Source of the DNA: Frigoribacterium sp. VKM Ac-2836
Lineage (GTDB): Bacteria; Actinomycetota; Actinomycetes; Actinomycetales; Microbacteriaceae
DNA length: 64,000 bases
Reading direction: 5' to 3'
Assembly: GCF_013248995.1 (NCBI RefSeq)
Contig: NZ_JABRPK010000001.1
Span: 744,001 to 808,000 of the forward strand
Part shown: positions 9,974 through 19,614 of the stretch, piece after piece
Layout of the letters: every line of letters begins with the position of its first letter
How positions within the stretch are numbered: the stretch's first letter is position 1
Made by a program: the position numbers and the translations under genes
Notes under the pieces: model-generated
Databases searched by the model: none
Told to the model about the DNA's origin: nothing
Seen by the model: only the letters and a program-made list of their open reading frames with translations

Positions 9974-10244
9974 CAACGTTCCCACCGTCACTCGTGGGGC
10001 AACCGCGTGGGGTCACAAGTCTTCGAGTCCCCGGGTCGCACATCCCGTAGTGCACATCTAGCAGTGTTCGTCTGCCGATCTGGTCGGCGCGCACCGCACC
10101 TCCCCGGCCTCCTGCTCATCCCGTGCAGAGCCCGCACAGGGCAGCCCCTCGGGGCGAACCCGCACAGTGCAGGCCTGAGGCCGCGAGGTGTGACCAGCTC
10201 TGCCTCGCCGATCAACGCGGGGGAGCGAAAGGAACCCATCACTC
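9974..10244 (+). promoter_or_regulatory. Long, C-rich 5' leader of rho
   Basis: There is no gene in these 271 bases. Positions 10091-10120 hold 17 C and 5 G, the composition favoured by Rho loading (rut) sites. A small GCCCC/GGGGC hairpin lies near 10143-10154. The leader ends in the Shine-Dalgarno GAAAGGA at 10226-10232 before GTG 10245. Autoregulation of rho through its leader is established in E. coli; for this leader it is inference. Confidence 0.4.
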
Positions 10245-12512
10245 GTGACTGACGTCCAGAACGGCGCCGCTGCGCCGTCCACGCCCGAACTCACCGCCAT
10301 GCGCCTGCCCCAGCTGCAGGCCCTCGCCTCGTCGCTCGGCATCAGCGGCATCTCGAAGCTGCGCAAGGGCGACCTCGTGGCCGCCATCGCGGCGAAGCAG
10401 GGCGAGGGGGCCGCCGCCGAGGTCGCCCCCCAGCCGACGCTCGACGGTGTCGTCGACGCCGGCGTCCCGGCCTCCGTCGAGACTTCCGTCGCCGAAGGCG
10501 TCGAGGCCCCTGCGGCCGAGACCGTCGCCGAGCCCACCGAGGCGCCCACCCGGGCCCGTCGTGGCTCGCGTCGTGCCACGTCCGCCGCCGGGGCCCCTGA
10601 GTCCCGTGCCGCCGGTGCGCACGTCAACGCCGGCGAGACCGGGGTCGCGCCGCTCGTCGAGGTGCCCGCCACCGAGGCCACCGCCGTCACGGCTCCCGTC
10701 CCCGCCGACGAGCAGTCGGCGACCGACCACTCCACGACCGAGCCCGTGGCCGCCCCCGAGCGGCCGTCTCGCCGTCGTGGCTCGCGACGCGCCTCCGACG
10801 CGTCCGTGGCTGCCGACGCGGCGCAGCCCGGTGCGTCGGTCGACACCCCGGCGGCAGACCCGTCGGTGTCCACCGAGACCACCCCGTCCGGGGCCACCGA
10901 CGAGGTCGTCACCGACCAGCAGGGTCAGACCGACCAGGCCCAGTCCGAGCAGCAGAACGCCGACCAGCAGAACGGCGGCCAGCAGGGTGGCGGCCGTCGC
11001 AGTCGCAACCGCAACCGCGGCAAGGGCGGGCAGCAGGCCCAGACCGAGCAGAACGGCGGCCAGCAGAACGGCGGCCAGAAGGCCGACGGCCAGCAGCAGA
11101 ACGGCCAGCAGCAGAACGGCCAGCAGCGCGGCGACCAGCAGCGCGCCGACCAGAAGGCCGAACAGCAGGCACAGCGTGAGGCCGGCGAGAAGAACGACGC
11201 CGCGCGGGGCGAGCAGGCCGGCAACGGTCCGCAGTCCGGCGGTCAGAACGACGAGGGCGGGCGTCAGGGTCGCGGCCGTCAGCGAGACCGCAAGCGTGGT
11301 CGTGGTGCCCAGAACGACGACGTCGAGCCCGAGATCGGCGAGGACGACGTCCTCATCCCCGTCGCGGGCATCCTCGACGTGCTCGAGAACTACGCCTTCG
11401 TGCGCACCACCGGCTACCTGCCGGGTGCGAGCGACGTCTACGTCTCGCTCGGCCAGGTCAAGAAGTACCACCTGCGCAAGGGTGACGCGGTCGTCGGAGC
11501 CATCCGTCAGCCTCGCGAGGGCGACCAGGGCCAGGGACGCCAGAAGTACAACGCGATCGTCAAGATCGACTCGATCAACGGTCAGCCCGTCGACGAGGCG
11601 GCCAAGCGCGTCGAGTTCAGCAAGCTGACCCCGCTCTACCCGCAGGAGCGCCTCCGACTCGAGACCGAACCGCAGAAGCTCTCGACCCGCATCATCGACC
11701 TCGTGTCGCCGATCGGCAAGGGCCAGCGCGGTCTCATCGTGTCGCCCCCCAAGGCCGGCAAGACCCTCGTCCTGCAGTCGATCGCCAACGCCATCGCGGT
11801 CAACAACCCCGAGGTGCATCTCATGGTCGTGCTCGTCGACGAGCGCCCCGAAGAGGTCACCGACATGCAGCGCACGGTCAAGGGCGAGGTCATCGCCTCG
11901 ACGTTCGACCGCCCGGCCGAGGACCACACCACGGTGGCCGAGCTGGCCATCGAGCGTGCCAAGCGTCTCGTCGAGCTGGGCCATGACGTCGTCGTGCTGC
12001 TCGACTCGATCACTCGTCTCGGCCGTGCCTACAACCTGGCCGCACCGGCGTCGGGCCGCATCCTCTCGGGTGGCGTCGACTCGTCGGCCTTGTACCCGCC
12101 GAAGCGCTTCTTCGGTGCCGCTCGCAACATCGAGAACGGTGGCTCGCTGACCATCCTCGCGACCGCTCTCGTCGAGACCGGTTCGAAGATGGACGAGGTC
12201 ATCTTCGAGGAGTTCAAGGGCACCGGCAACATGGAGCTCCGCCTCTCGCGCCACCTGGCCGACAAGCGGATCTTCCCGGCCGTGGACGTCAACGCCTCGG
12301 GCACGCGTCGCGAAGAGATGCTGCTCAGCCCCGACGAGGTCAAGATCACCTGGCGCCTGCGCCGGGCTCTCGCCGGTCTCGACCAGCAGCAGGCTCTCGA
12401 GATCGTCCTGCGCAACCTGCGCGAGACGCAGTCGAACGTCGAGTTCCTCGTCCAGGTCCAGAAGTCGGTCCCCGCCTCGAACGGACACGACTCGGGCCAC
12501 AAGGAGCACTGA
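10245..12512 (+). CDS. rho: Transcription termination factor Rho, with long low-complexity insert
   Basis: Hexameric RNA-dependent ATPase that terminates transcription. The 755-residue protein starts with a Rho_N helical domain ([24 protein letters not shown]), followed by an Ala/Pro/Glu/Thr-rich tract and, at about residues 225-355, a Gln/Asn/Gly-rich tract changing to Arg/Gly-rich. The RNA-binding cold-shock-like domain follows ([19 protein letters not shown]), then the RecA core with Walker A SPPKAGKT near residue 500 and Walker B-type [18 protein letters not shown]. coli Rho is 419 residues, so the extra length is almost all N-terminal. prfA starts 2 nt after the stop. Confidence 0.97.
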   Translation: MTDVQNGAAAPSTPELTAMRLPQLQALASSLGISGISKLRKGDLVAAIAAKQGEGAAAEVAPQPTLDGVVDAGVPASVETSVAEGVEAPAAETVAEPTEAPTRARRGSRRATSAAGAPESRAAGAHVNAGETGVAPLVEVPATEATAVTAPVPADEQSATDHSTTEPVAAPERPSRRRGSRRASDASVAADAAQPGASVDTPAADPSVSTETTPSGATDEVVTDQQGQTDQAQSEQQNADQQNGGQQGGGRRSRNRNRGKGGQQAQTEQNGGQQNGGQKADGQQQNGQQQNGQQRGDQQRADQKAEQQAQREAGEKNDAARGEQAGNGPQSGGQNDEGGRQGRGRQRDRKRGRGAQNDDVEPEIGEDDVLIPVAGILDVLENYAFVRTTGYLPGASDVYVSLGQVKKYHLRKGDAVVGAIRQPREGDQGQGRQKYNAIVKIDSINGQPVDEAAKRVEFSKLTPLYPQERLRLETEPQKLSTRIIDLVSPIGKGQRGLIVSPPKAGKTLVLQSIANAIAVNNPEVHLMVVLVDERPEEVTDMQRTVKGEVIASTFDRPAEDHTTVAELAIERAKRLVELGHDVVVLLDSITRLGRAYNLAAPASGRILSGGVDSSALYPPKRFFGAARNIENGGSLTILATALVETGSKMDEVIFEEFKGTGNMELRLSRHLADKRIFPAVDVNASGTRREEMLLSPDEVKITWRLRRALAGLDQQQALEIVLRNLRETQSNVEFLVQVQKSVPASNGHDSGHKEH
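10906..11310 (+). repeat. Gln/Asn/Gly-rich tandem-repeat tract inside rho
   Basis: The DNA is built of imperfect repeats of CAGCAGAACGGC(GGC), densest at 10966-11130. It encodes QQNGGQQ-type sequence and then an Arg/Gly/Asn-rich basic tail. Such repeats vary easily in copy number. Confidence 0.75.
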
Positions 12513-12514
12513 GC

Positions 12515-13597
12515 GTGTTCGAGTCGGTGGCCGTGCTGCTGGCCGAGCACGACGACCTGCAGACGCAGCTCAGCGATCCGGCCGTCCACGCCGACGCCGC
12601 GCGTGCCAAGAAGATCAACCGCCGCTACGCCGAGCTCAGCCGCATCGTGGCTGCTCACTCGGCGTGGCAGCAGGCGGGCGAAGATCTCGAGGCCGCGCGG
12701 GAACTCGCGAAAGAGGACGAGGCGTTCGCCGACGAGGTGCCCGCCCTCGAGCAGGCGCTCGACGAGACCCAGGAGCGACTGAGGCGCCTCCTGATCCCGC
12801 GTGACCCGGACGACGGACGCGACGTGATCATGGAGATCAAGGGCGGCGAAGGCGGTGCCGAGAGCGCCCTGTTCGCGGCCGACCTCCTGCGCATGTACCT
12901 GCACTACGCCGAGTCCAAGGGCTGGAAGTCCGAGATGATCGCGAGCGACGACTCCGACCTCGGCGGTTACAAGAACGTGCAGGTCGCGCTCAAGTCGAAC
13001 GCGTCCGACCCCTCGCAGGGCGTCTGGGCGCACCTCAAGTACGAGGGTGGCGTCCACCGCGTGCAGCGGGTGCCGGCGACCGAGTCGCAGGGGCGCATCC
13101 ACACCTCGACCACGGGCGTGCTCGTGTTCCCCGAGGTCGACGAGCCCGAAGAGGTCGACATCAACCAGAACGACCTCAAGATCGACGTCTACCGGTCCAG
13201 CGGCCCCGGCGGCCAGTCGGTCAACACGACCGACTCCGCCGTCCGCATCACCCACCTGCCCACGGGCATCGTGGTCGCGATGCAGAACGAGAAGAGCCAG
13301 CTGCAGAACCGCGAGGCCGGCATGCGCGTCCTGCGGGCGCGCATCCTGGCCCGGCAGCAAGAAGAGCAGGCGGCCATCGCGTCGGACGCCCGCAAGAGCC
13401 AGATCCGGGGCATGGACCGGTCGGAGCGCATCCGTACCTACAACTTCCCCGAGAACCGCATCGCCGACCACCGCACCGGCTACAAGGCGTACAACCTCGA
13501 CGCGGTCATGGACGGCGCGCTCGACCCGGTGGTCGAGTCGTGCATCCAGGCCGACGAAGAGGCACGTCTCGCCGAGATCGGCGACACCGCGTCGTGA
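12515..13597 (+). CDS. prfA: Peptide chain release factor 1
   Basis: Releases nascent peptides at UAA and UAG. The 360-residue protein shows the RF1-type stop-recognition motif PAT ([14 protein letters not shown]) and the catalytic GGQ in [17 protein letters not shown], the substrate methylated by the product of the next gene. GTG 12515 is 2 nt after the rho stop and the prmC start overlaps the end, so the three genes form one transcript. In mycobacteria rpmE lies between rho and prfA; it is absent here. Confidence 0.97.
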   Translation: MFESVAVLLAEHDDLQTQLSDPAVHADAARAKKINRRYAELSRIVAAHSAWQQAGEDLEAARELAKEDEAFADEVPALEQALDETQERLRRLLIPRDPDDGRDVIMEIKGGEGGAESALFAADLLRMYLHYAESKGWKSEMIASDDSDLGGYKNVQVALKSNASDPSQGVWAHLKYEGGVHRVQRVPATESQGRIHTSTTGVLVFPEVDEPEEVDINQNDLKIDVYRSSGPGGQSVNTTDSAVRITHLPTGIVVAMQNEKSQLQNREAGMRVLRARILARQQEEQAAIASDARKSQIRGMDRSERIRTYNFPENRIADHRTGYKAYNLDAVMDGALDPVVESCIQADEEARLAEIGDTAS

Positions 13598-14484
13598 CCG
13601 ACGCGATCGCCGCTGCCTTCGACGGTGCGACGACGGTCGACGCCGCCCTCCGGGTGGCGTCGGCCGTCCTCGCCGATGCGGGGGTGCCGTCGCCCACCGT
13701 CGACGCCGAACTGCTGCTCGGTCACGTCACCGGCCTGGACAGGGGAGTGGTTCGCGCGCGGGCCGTCACCTCGGCACCCTTGACGGTGGACGAACACGAG
13801 GCGCTGGTCGCGGCGATCGTGCGCCGCGCCTCCCGCGAGCCCCTCCAACACATCACCGGGCGCGCGTCCTTCCGCCGTCTCGAGCTGCACGTGGGGCCCG
13901 GTGTCTTCGTGCCGCGGCCCGAGACCGAGGGTGTCGCACAGCTGGCCATCGACGCGCTGCGTGCCGTGCCCGACTCGTCACCGGTGGCAGTCGACCTCGG
14001 CACGGGCAGTGGGGCCCTGGCGTTGGCGATGGCCTCCGAGGTGCCCTCGGCGTCGGTGGTCGCGGTCGAGCTCTCCCCGGACGCCGCCGTGTGGACACGC
14101 CGCAACATCGTCTCGGTCGGGGCCGAGAACGTGCGGCTGGTGGAGGGCGACCTCTCCGACGCGGTGCCCGAACTCGACGGCACCGTCTCGGTCGTGGTGT
14201 CGAACCCGCCGTACGTGCCGACCGGCATGGTCCCTCGCGATCCCGAGGTGCGCCTCCACGATCCTGCGCTCGCGCTCTACGGCGGTGTGGACGGCCTCGA
14301 CCTCGTCCGCGCCCTGTCCCTGACGGCCCGACGACTGCTCCGCCCCGGGGGAGTGCTCGTCATCGAGCACGGTGAGCTCCAAGGAGGCGCGATCCGCGAC
14401 CTCCTGACGGCCGACGGTTGGCGCTCCCCGGCCACGCATCCCGACCTCACCGGTCGGGACCGGGCGACGACGGCGGTGCGCTGA
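13594..14484 (+). CDS. prmC: Release factor glutamine methyltransferase
   Basis: SAM-dependent N5-glutamine methyltransferase acting on the GGQ glutamine of release factors. The 296-residue protein has a helical N-terminal domain, the SAM motif [17 protein letters not shown] near residue 130 and the diagnostic [12 protein letters not shown] near residue 205. GTG 13594 overlaps the prfA stop by four bases (GTGA); upstream extension would only read prfA out of frame. Confidence 0.95.
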   Translation: MTDAIAAAFDGATTVDAALRVASAVLADAGVPSPTVDAELLLGHVTGLDRGVVRARAVTSAPLTVDEHEALVAAIVRRASREPLQHITGRASFRRLELHVGPGVFVPRPETEGVAQLAIDALRAVPDSSPVAVDLGTGSGALALAMASEVPSASVVAVELSPDAAVWTRRNIVSVGAENVRLVEGDLSDAVPELDGTVSVVVSNPPYVPTGMVPRDPEVRLHDPALALYGGVDGLDLVRALSLTARRLLRPGGVLVIEHGELQGGAIRDLLTADGWRSPATHPDLTGRDRATTAVR

Positions 14485-14508
14485 CCGGGTATTCCCGGTC
14501 CGTCGCAC

Positions 14509-14514
14509 TATCAT
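14509..14514 (+). promoter_or_regulatory. -10 box for the tsaC-type gene, near-leaderless
   Basis: TATCAT ends 9 nt before ATG 14524 and no Shine-Dalgarno sequence intervenes. Confidence 0.45.
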
Positions 14515-14523
14515 CGTCACGTC

Positions 14524-15201
14524 ATGGCCACTTTTCACGACTGCTCCGTCGACTCCGAACTCCTCGCCGGCATGCGCATGGCGCGCGGCGCCATCGGGCG
14601 CGGCGAGCTCGTCGTCCTGCCGACCGACACGGTGTACGGCGTCGCGGCCGACGCGTTCGACCCGGCAGCCGTTCAACGGCTGCTCGATGCGAAGGGGCGC
14701 GGACGTCAGTCACCGCCTCCCGTGCTCATCAAGGGACAAGAGACGCTCGCCGCCCTCACCGACCGCGTGCCCGACGTCGTCCGTCCGTTGCTCGACGAGT
14801 TCTGGCCCGGGCCGCTCACGGTGATCTTCCGTGCGCAGGCGTCCCTGAGCTGGGACCTCGGCGAGACCCGGGGCACCGTCGCCCTGCGTGTGCCCAGTCA
14901 CCGCATCGCCCTCGAATTGCTCGAAGAGACCGGCCCGCTCGCGGTCTCGAGCGCCAACCTGACCGGCCGTCCCGCTGCCGAGTCGGCGGGTGACGCACGT
15001 CGCATGCTGGGCGACTCGGTGTCGGTCTACCTCGACGACGGCCCCGTGGGCACCTCCTACGAACACCGGGCCGGCGCCAACACGGGTTCGACCATCGTCG
15101 ATGCCACGGGCGGCGCCGACGGGGTGTTGCGCATCGTGCGCCACGGCGTCCTCTCCGACGCCGACATCACCCGCGTCGTCGGGGTCGACGCGCTCGCGTG
15201 A
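14524..15201 (+). CDS. tsaC: L-threonylcarbamoyladenylate synthase (Sua5/YciO/YrdC)
   Basis: Makes threonylcarbamoyl-AMP from threonine, bicarbonate and ATP for t6A modification of ANN-decoding tRNAs. The 225-residue single YrdC domain carries GELVVLPTDTVYGVAADAF, the KGRGRQSPPPVLI strand and SSANLTGRPA. It lacks the extra C-terminal Sua5 domain of longer homologues. The wecA-type gene overlaps its stop by four bases. Confidence 0.93.
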   Translation: MATFHDCSVDSELLAGMRMARGAIGRGELVVLPTDTVYGVAADAFDPAAVQRLLDAKGRGRQSPPPVLIKGQETLAALTDRVPDVVRPLLDEFWPGPLTVIFRAQASLSWDLGETRGTVALRVPSHRIALELLEETGPLAVSSANLTGRPAAESAGDARRMLGDSVSVYLDDGPVGTSYEHRAGANTGSTIVDATGGADGVLRIVRHGVLSDADITRVVGVDALA

Positions 15202-16478
15202 GGTACTACCTCCTGGCGCTGGCGATCTCGGCCGCGGTCAGCTTCGTCCTGTCCGTCGTCGTCTGGCGCGTGGGGCTCAAGTACCGCCTCTATCCCTCGA
15301 TCCGAGAACGTGACGTCCACCAGACGCCGACGCCGCGCCTCGGGGGAATCGCGATGTGGGCCGGCATCGTCGTCGCGCTCCTCGCCGCCTGGTTCGTCTT
15401 CCCCCTCATCTCGGGCGTCGACTACTTCCGTCTCGTCTTCGCCGACGCGGGCCCCCCGTTGGCCATCATCGGCGCCGCCACCATCATCGTCGTCATCGGC
15501 GTCGTCGACGACCTGTACGACCTCGACTGGATGACCAAGCTGGCAGGGCAGATCATCGCCGCCGGAGTGCTGGCGTGGCAGGGCGTGCAACTCGTCTCGC
15601 TGCCCATCGGCGGCAGCCTGGCCATCGGGTCGCCCTACATGTCGCTCGTGCTCACCGTCCTCACCATCGTCCTGGTGATGAACGCCGTCAACTTCATCGA
15701 CGGTCTCGACGGTCTCGTGGCCGGGGTGGCCATCATCGCGAACGGTGTCTTCTTCGTCTACAGCTTCGTCATCTCGCTCACCATCGGCCAGACCGAGTAC
15801 TTCAATCTCGCGGCGCTGCTCTCCGCCGTGCTCATCGGGGCCTGCCTCGGCTTCCTGCCGCTGAACTGGCACCCGGCCAAACTCTTCATGGGTGACGCAG
15901 GCGCCCTGCTCACCGGCCTCGTCATGGCCACCAGTGCGATCTCGGTCACCGGCCAGATCGACCCGGCCGGCATCTCCCGGACCGCCCTGCTGCCCGCGTT
16001 CATCCCCATCGTGCTGCCCTTCGCCATCCTGATCGTCCCGCTGCTCGACTTCGGTCTCGCGGTCCTCCGTCGACTCAGCGCCGGCAAGTCCCCGTTCACC
16101 GCCGACCGCAAACACCTGCACCACCGTCTTCTCGACATGGGGCACTCACACTTCCAGGCCGTCCTGATCTTCTACGCCTGGACCCTCGTGGCGGCCGTCG
16201 GCGGCCTGATGTTCCTCTTCGTGAAGCCCACCTATCTGGTGGCGGTGTTCCTCGGTGTCGGACTGGTCGCCTGCACCGCCGCCACGTTGTCTCCCCTCAG
16301 CCGCCGCAAGAAGGTCGAGATCGCCGTCCAGACGACGCGAACGGGCGAACTCTCTGCGACGGAGTCCGACCGGTTCGACCCGCTGGACGCCGCCGCAGAC
16401 GCCCTCGACCCGCACGACACCGACACAGCGGCCCAGGCCGCCGTGCCCGAACTGACGAACCCAAAGGACCACCCATGA
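15198..16478 (+). CDS. Undecaprenyl-phosphate N-acetylglucosamine-1-phosphate transferase (WecA/TagO type)
   Basis: Integral membrane enzyme that starts cell-wall glycopolymer synthesis by moving a sugar-1-phosphate onto a polyprenyl phosphate. The 426-residue protein has about 11 transmembrane helices. Family motifs are TPTPRLGGIAM, the Mg-binding GVVDDLYDLDW, NFIDGLDGLVAG and FMGDAGALLTG, and the HHRLLDMGHSHFQ loop that distinguishes WecA/TagO from MraY. The C-terminal 70 residues are soluble and acidic. The GTG overlaps the tsaC stop and the atpI-like gene overlaps its end. Confidence 0.92.
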   Translation: MRYYLLALAISAAVSFVLSVVVWRVGLKYRLYPSIRERDVHQTPTPRLGGIAMWAGIVVALLAAWFVFPLISGVDYFRLVFADAGPPLAIIGAATIIVVIGVVDDLYDLDWMTKLAGQIIAAGVLAWQGVQLVSLPIGGSLAIGSPYMSLVLTVLTIVLVMNAVNFIDGLDGLVAGVAIIANGVFFVYSFVISLTIGQTEYFNLAALLSAVLIGACLGFLPLNWHPAKLFMGDAGALLTGLVMATSAISVTGQIDPAGISRTALLPAFIPIVLPFAILIVPLLDFGLAVLRRLSAGKSPFTADRKHLHHRLLDMGHSHFQAVLIFYAWTLVAAVGGLMFLFVKPTYLVAVFLGVGLVACTAATLSPLSRRKKVEIAVQTTRTGELSATESDRFDPLDAAADALDPHDTDTAAQAAVPELTNPKDHP

Positions 16479-16900
16479 ACGCCGGCTCGATCTTCACCCA
16501 GATCTTGAAGTACACGGGCGTGCTCGCCCTCGTCATCGCTGTGGTCGGAGGCGGGCTCGGCTACCTCTTCGCAGGCCCCGACGGTCTCTGGAGCGCCCTC
16601 GTCGGGGTCGGCCTCGCGATCCTCTTCGCCGCGATCACGGCGGCCAGCATGTTGGTGGCCATCCGGTTCACCCTCGGGGCGTTCTTCGGCATCGTGATGG
16701 GCGCATGGTTGCTCAAGCTGATCATCTTCATCGTGCTGCTCGTCGTGTTGCGCGACCACCCGTTCGTGAACGACGTCGTGTTGTTCCTGGCCCTGGTCGT
16801 CTCGATCATCGGCACCCTCGCCGTCGACGCACTGGTGGTCGTGCGGGGCCGGCTCTCGTACGTCAGCGACGCGACGTTGCCGCCTGCACCCCAGGACTGA
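16475..16900 (+). CDS. AtpI-like membrane protein preceding the ATP synthase genes
   Basis: The 141-residue protein has four predicted transmembrane helices (about residues 12-32, 40-62, 72-95 and 100-120) and a short polar tail. Size, topology and position just before atpB fit the ATP synthase protein I family, which helps c-ring assembly in other bacteria. Sequence identity in this family is low, so the call leans on position. The ATG overlaps the wecA-type stop by four bases, which couples it to that gene. Confidence 0.7.
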   Translation: MNAGSIFTQILKYTGVLALVIAVVGGGLGYLFAGPDGLWSALVGVGLAILFAAITAASMLVAIRFTLGAFFGIVMGAWLLKLIIFIVLLVVLRDHPFVNDVVLFLALVVSIIGTLAVDALVVVRGRLSYVSDATLPPAPQD

Positions 16901-16958
16901 CGCCCATGCGTGCACACGGTGAAAATACCTCGACCGATTCGTGCAAGCAACCATTACC

Positions 16959-16999
16959 TTGATAGGGTTGACGACGTTCCCCGGCCGCGTCTCTAGCGT
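16959..16999 (+). promoter_or_regulatory. Promoter region of the atp operon
   Basis: In an A/T-rich patch there are TTGATA (16959-16964), TAGGGT (16963-16968), TTGACG (16968-16973) and TAGCGT (16994-16999). TAGCGT stands exactly 6 nt before the ATG of a small ORF at 17006. The TTGACG-TAGCGT spacing of 20 nt is long, so the -35 is uncertain. Confidence 0.4.
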
Positions 17000-17005
17000 G
17001 CACGG

Positions 17006-17065
17006 ATGACAAACCCCACCAATCGTCGCGACACTTCAGGGTGCTCGCCCCGACACAGGAGATAG
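17006..17065 (+). CDS. Candidate leaderless small ORF upstream of atpB
   Basis: A 19-codon frame, MTNPTNRRDTSGCSPRHRR, starts 6 nt after the -10-like TAGCGT, the spacing seen before several leaderless genes in this window. Its TAG stop at 17063-17065 lies just after AGGAG (17057-17061), the only good ribosome-binding site near the atpB start, and it overlaps the 5' end of the atpB frame in another phase. It could control atpB translation through termination and reinitiation. No homology is claimed; chance is possible for a frame this short. Confidence 0.35.
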   Translation: MTNPTNRRDTSGCSPRHRR

Positions 17066-17889
17066 CGCTGATAGCGAACGCTGTGAACCTGCTCTCCGCT
17101 GCCGAAGCCGGCCACGGGGACGGGGGATTCCACGCCCCGACTCTTGACGAGTTCTTCCCTCCCGCCATCTTCTTCGAGGGCACCCCCTTCGAGCTGAACC
17201 GCATCATGCTGGTCCGTCTTTTCGCGATCGCCGTCATGTTGCTGCTGTTCTGGCTGGCCCTGCGCAAGGGACGGCTCATCCCGTCCCGTGGGCAGAGCAT
17301 CGCCGAGCTGGGCCTCGACTTCGTCCGAATCCAGATCGTCGAGGAGATCCTCGGCGAGAAGCTCGGACGCAAATACCTTCCTCTTCTGGCGGCCATGTTC
17401 TTCGGCATCTTCGCCATGAACATCACGGGTATCATTCCCGGCCTCAACATCGCGGGCACCTCGGTCATCGCGATGCCGCTCTTGCTGGCCGTCGTCGCGT
17501 ACATCATGTTCATCTACGCGGGCTTCCGCGAGGCGGGCGGGGCGACCTTCTTCCGCAACGCATTGTTCCCGCCCGGTGTGCCGTGGGTCATGTACATCTT
17601 GCTGACCCCCATCGAGTTCATCAACATCTTCATCGTCCGGCCGATCTCGCTCGCCCTGCGACTCCTTCTGAACATGATGGTCGGCCACCTGTTGCTGGTG
17701 CTCTGCTTCGCAGCGACGCACTTCTTCTTCTTCAGCATGAGCGGGGGCTTCATGGCCTTCGGTGCGCTCACCCTCATCGGTGGCTTCGTGATGACCATCG
17801 TCGAGATGGCCGTCGCCGTGCTGCAGGCCTACGTCTTCACGCTCCTCGCCTCGGTCTACATCCAACAGGCCGCGGCGAAAGAACACTAA
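17041..17889 (+). CDS. atpB: ATP synthase F0 subunit a
   Basis: Membrane subunit forming the proton half-channels against the c-ring. The frame contains FHAPTLDEFFPPAIFFEG and then five to six transmembrane helices. The conserved arginine helix is RPISLALRLLLNMMVGH and the last helix VLQAYVFTLLASVYI. The start is unclear: GTG 17041 has no ribosome-binding site, CTG 17068 is 6 nt after AGGAG, and GTG 17083 would begin VNLLSAAEAGHGDGGFHAP. I report the longest frame (282 residues); the true product may be 14 residues shorter. It heads atpBEFHAGDC. Confidence 0.93.
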   Translation: MLAPTQEIALIANAVNLLSAAEAGHGDGGFHAPTLDEFFPPAIFFEGTPFELNRIMLVRLFAIAVMLLLFWLALRKGRLIPSRGQSIAELGLDFVRIQIVEEILGEKLGRKYLPLLAAMFFGIFAMNITGIIPGLNIAGTSVIAMPLLLAVVAYIMFIYAGFREAGGATFFRNALFPPGVPWVMYILLTPIEFINIFIVRPISLALRLLLNMMVGHLLLVLCFAATHFFFFSMSGGFMAFGALTLIGGFVMTIVEMAVAVLQAYVFTLLASVYIQQAAAKEH

Positions 17890-18177
<288 letters not shown>

Positions 18178-18197
18178 TCAGTTAGGACCACACACCG

Positions 18198-18758
18198 ATG
18201 ATCGAGACGATCCTCGCGGCCGAGGGTGGTGCGCCCCAGGGGGCCGCCATCTTCTTCCCCGCTGATTACGACATCCTCTGGTCCTTGGTCGTCTTCGTGG
18301 TCATCGCTGCGTTCTTCGGGCTCTTCGCGATCCCCAAGTTCAGCAAGATCCTCGACGAGCGTGCCGAGCGCATCGAAGGTGGCATCAAGCACGCCGAGGC
18401 CGCACAGGCCGAGGCTGCCAAGGCCCTCGACGAATACAAGAAGCAGCTGGCCGACGCCCGTGCCGAGGCCGCCCGCATCCGTGAGGCTGCGCGCGCCGAA
18501 GGCAACGAGATCATCGCTGAGCTCAAGCAGCAGGCACAGGCCGATGCCGACCGCATCACCGCCTCCGCCCATGCGCAGATCGAGGCCGAGCGACAGGCTG
18601 CCGTCGCGTCGCTGCGGTCCGAGGTCGGCTCGCTGGCCATCGACCTCGCGTCGGGCGTCATCGGTGAGTCGCTCAGCGACGACGCCAAGGCCTCGGCCGT
18701 GGTCGACCGCTTCCTGGCCGACCTCGAGGCCGACGAGAACGCTAAGGCGGGCAGCTGA
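18198..18758 (+). CDS. atpF: ATP synthase F0 subunit b
   Basis: Peripheral stalk subunit of 186 residues. It has one transmembrane helix at about residues 27-48 (ILWSLVVFVVIAAFFGLF), then a long Ala/Glu/Lys-rich coiled coil that reaches the F1 head. The N-terminal 25 residues face outside. It lies between atpE and atpH with gaps of 20 and 2 nt. Confidence 0.96.
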   Translation: MIETILAAEGGAPQGAAIFFPADYDILWSLVVFVVIAAFFGLFAIPKFSKILDERAERIEGGIKHAEAAQAEAAKALDEYKKQLADARAEAARIREAARAEGNEIIAELKQQAQADADRITASAHAQIEAERQAAVASLRSEVGSLAIDLASGVIGESLSDDAKASAVVDRFLADLEADENAKAGS

Positions 18759-18760
18759 CC

Positions 18761-19555
18761 ATGGGTTCCATGTCCCGAGAGGCACTCGGTTCGGCGCGGT
18801 CGGTCCTGGCCGACCTCGGCGGGTCGGTCGACCTGGCGACGGGTGAGCAGCTGCTCGACGCCGGCCGGGTCATCGGCGGATCCGTTCAGCTGCAGTCGTA
18901 CCTCGCCGACCCCGCCGTCGACGTCGCGACCAAGAAGCAGTTGCTCGACCGGCTCTTCGGGTCGTTCTCCGAGTCGGCACGGGCTCTGCTCGTGTCGGTC
19001 GTGGGCAGCCGCTGGTCGTCGTCCGACGATCTCCTCGCCGGCATCGAAGAGGTGGCCTTCCGGGCGATCGCCTCGACGGCACCTGCCGACAGCGGCATCG
19101 AGAACGAATTGTTCGCGTTCGACGCCGCCGTCCGCACCGACTCCCAGCTCGAACTGGCCATCGGCTCCAAGTTGGGCGACCCGACCGCGAAGGCGGCCCT
19201 GGTCGAGCGACTGCTCGGGGGCAAGGCCAGCCGACAGACGGTCACGATCGTCATGCACCTGGTGCGACAGCCTCGCGGTCGCCGCATCGGAGAATTGCTG
19301 CGTCACGCAGCCGACATCGTCGCGGACCAGTCCGACCAGCTCGTCGCCACCGTCACGAGTGCCGTGCACCTCGACGAGGCGCACGTGGCACGACTGCAGC
19401 ACGGCTTGGCCAAGCAGTTCGGGCGTAGCCTGCGCATCAACCAGGTCGTCGACCCGGTCGTCGTCGGCGGGCTCCGCGTTCAGGTCGGCGACGAGGTCAT
19501 CGACGGCACCGTCGCGACCAAGCTCAGCCTGCTCCGCCTGCAGCTCGCCGGCTAG
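18761..19555 (+). CDS. atpH: ATP synthase F1 subunit delta
   Basis: Connects the peripheral stalk to the top of F1. At 264 residues it is longer than the roughly 177 of E. coli, as is usual in actinobacteria. The C-terminal half has the conserved [25 protein letters not shown] block. A second in-frame ATG three codons later (MGSMSREAL) is an alternative start. Confidence 0.95.
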   Translation: MGSMSREALGSARSVLADLGGSVDLATGEQLLDAGRVIGGSVQLQSYLADPAVDVATKKQLLDRLFGSFSESARALLVSVVGSRWSSSDDLLAGIEEVAFRAIASTAPADSGIENELFAFDAAVRTDSQLELAIGSKLGDPTAKAALVERLLGGKASRQTVTIVMHLVRQPRGRRIGELLRHAADIVADQSDQLVATVTSAVHLDEAHVARLQHGLAKQFGRSLRINQVVDPVVVGGLRVQVGDEVIDGTVATKLSLLRLQLAG

Positions 19556-19614
19556 TCACGCTCTCACACACAGACTCGAGGCCTCCCGAAGCCTCGCTAC
19601 GAATAGGAATCACA

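Noticed and set aside
10015-10045. tRNA-like T-loop (TTCGAGTCC) in the rho leader
   Set aside because: The flanking bases do not form a T-stem and no other tRNA arm is present.
10239-12509. 756-codon open frame on the minus strand
   Set aside because: It is the antisense shadow of rho; its translation is low-complexity Val/Leu/Asp/Gly sequence produced by GC-rich codon bias.
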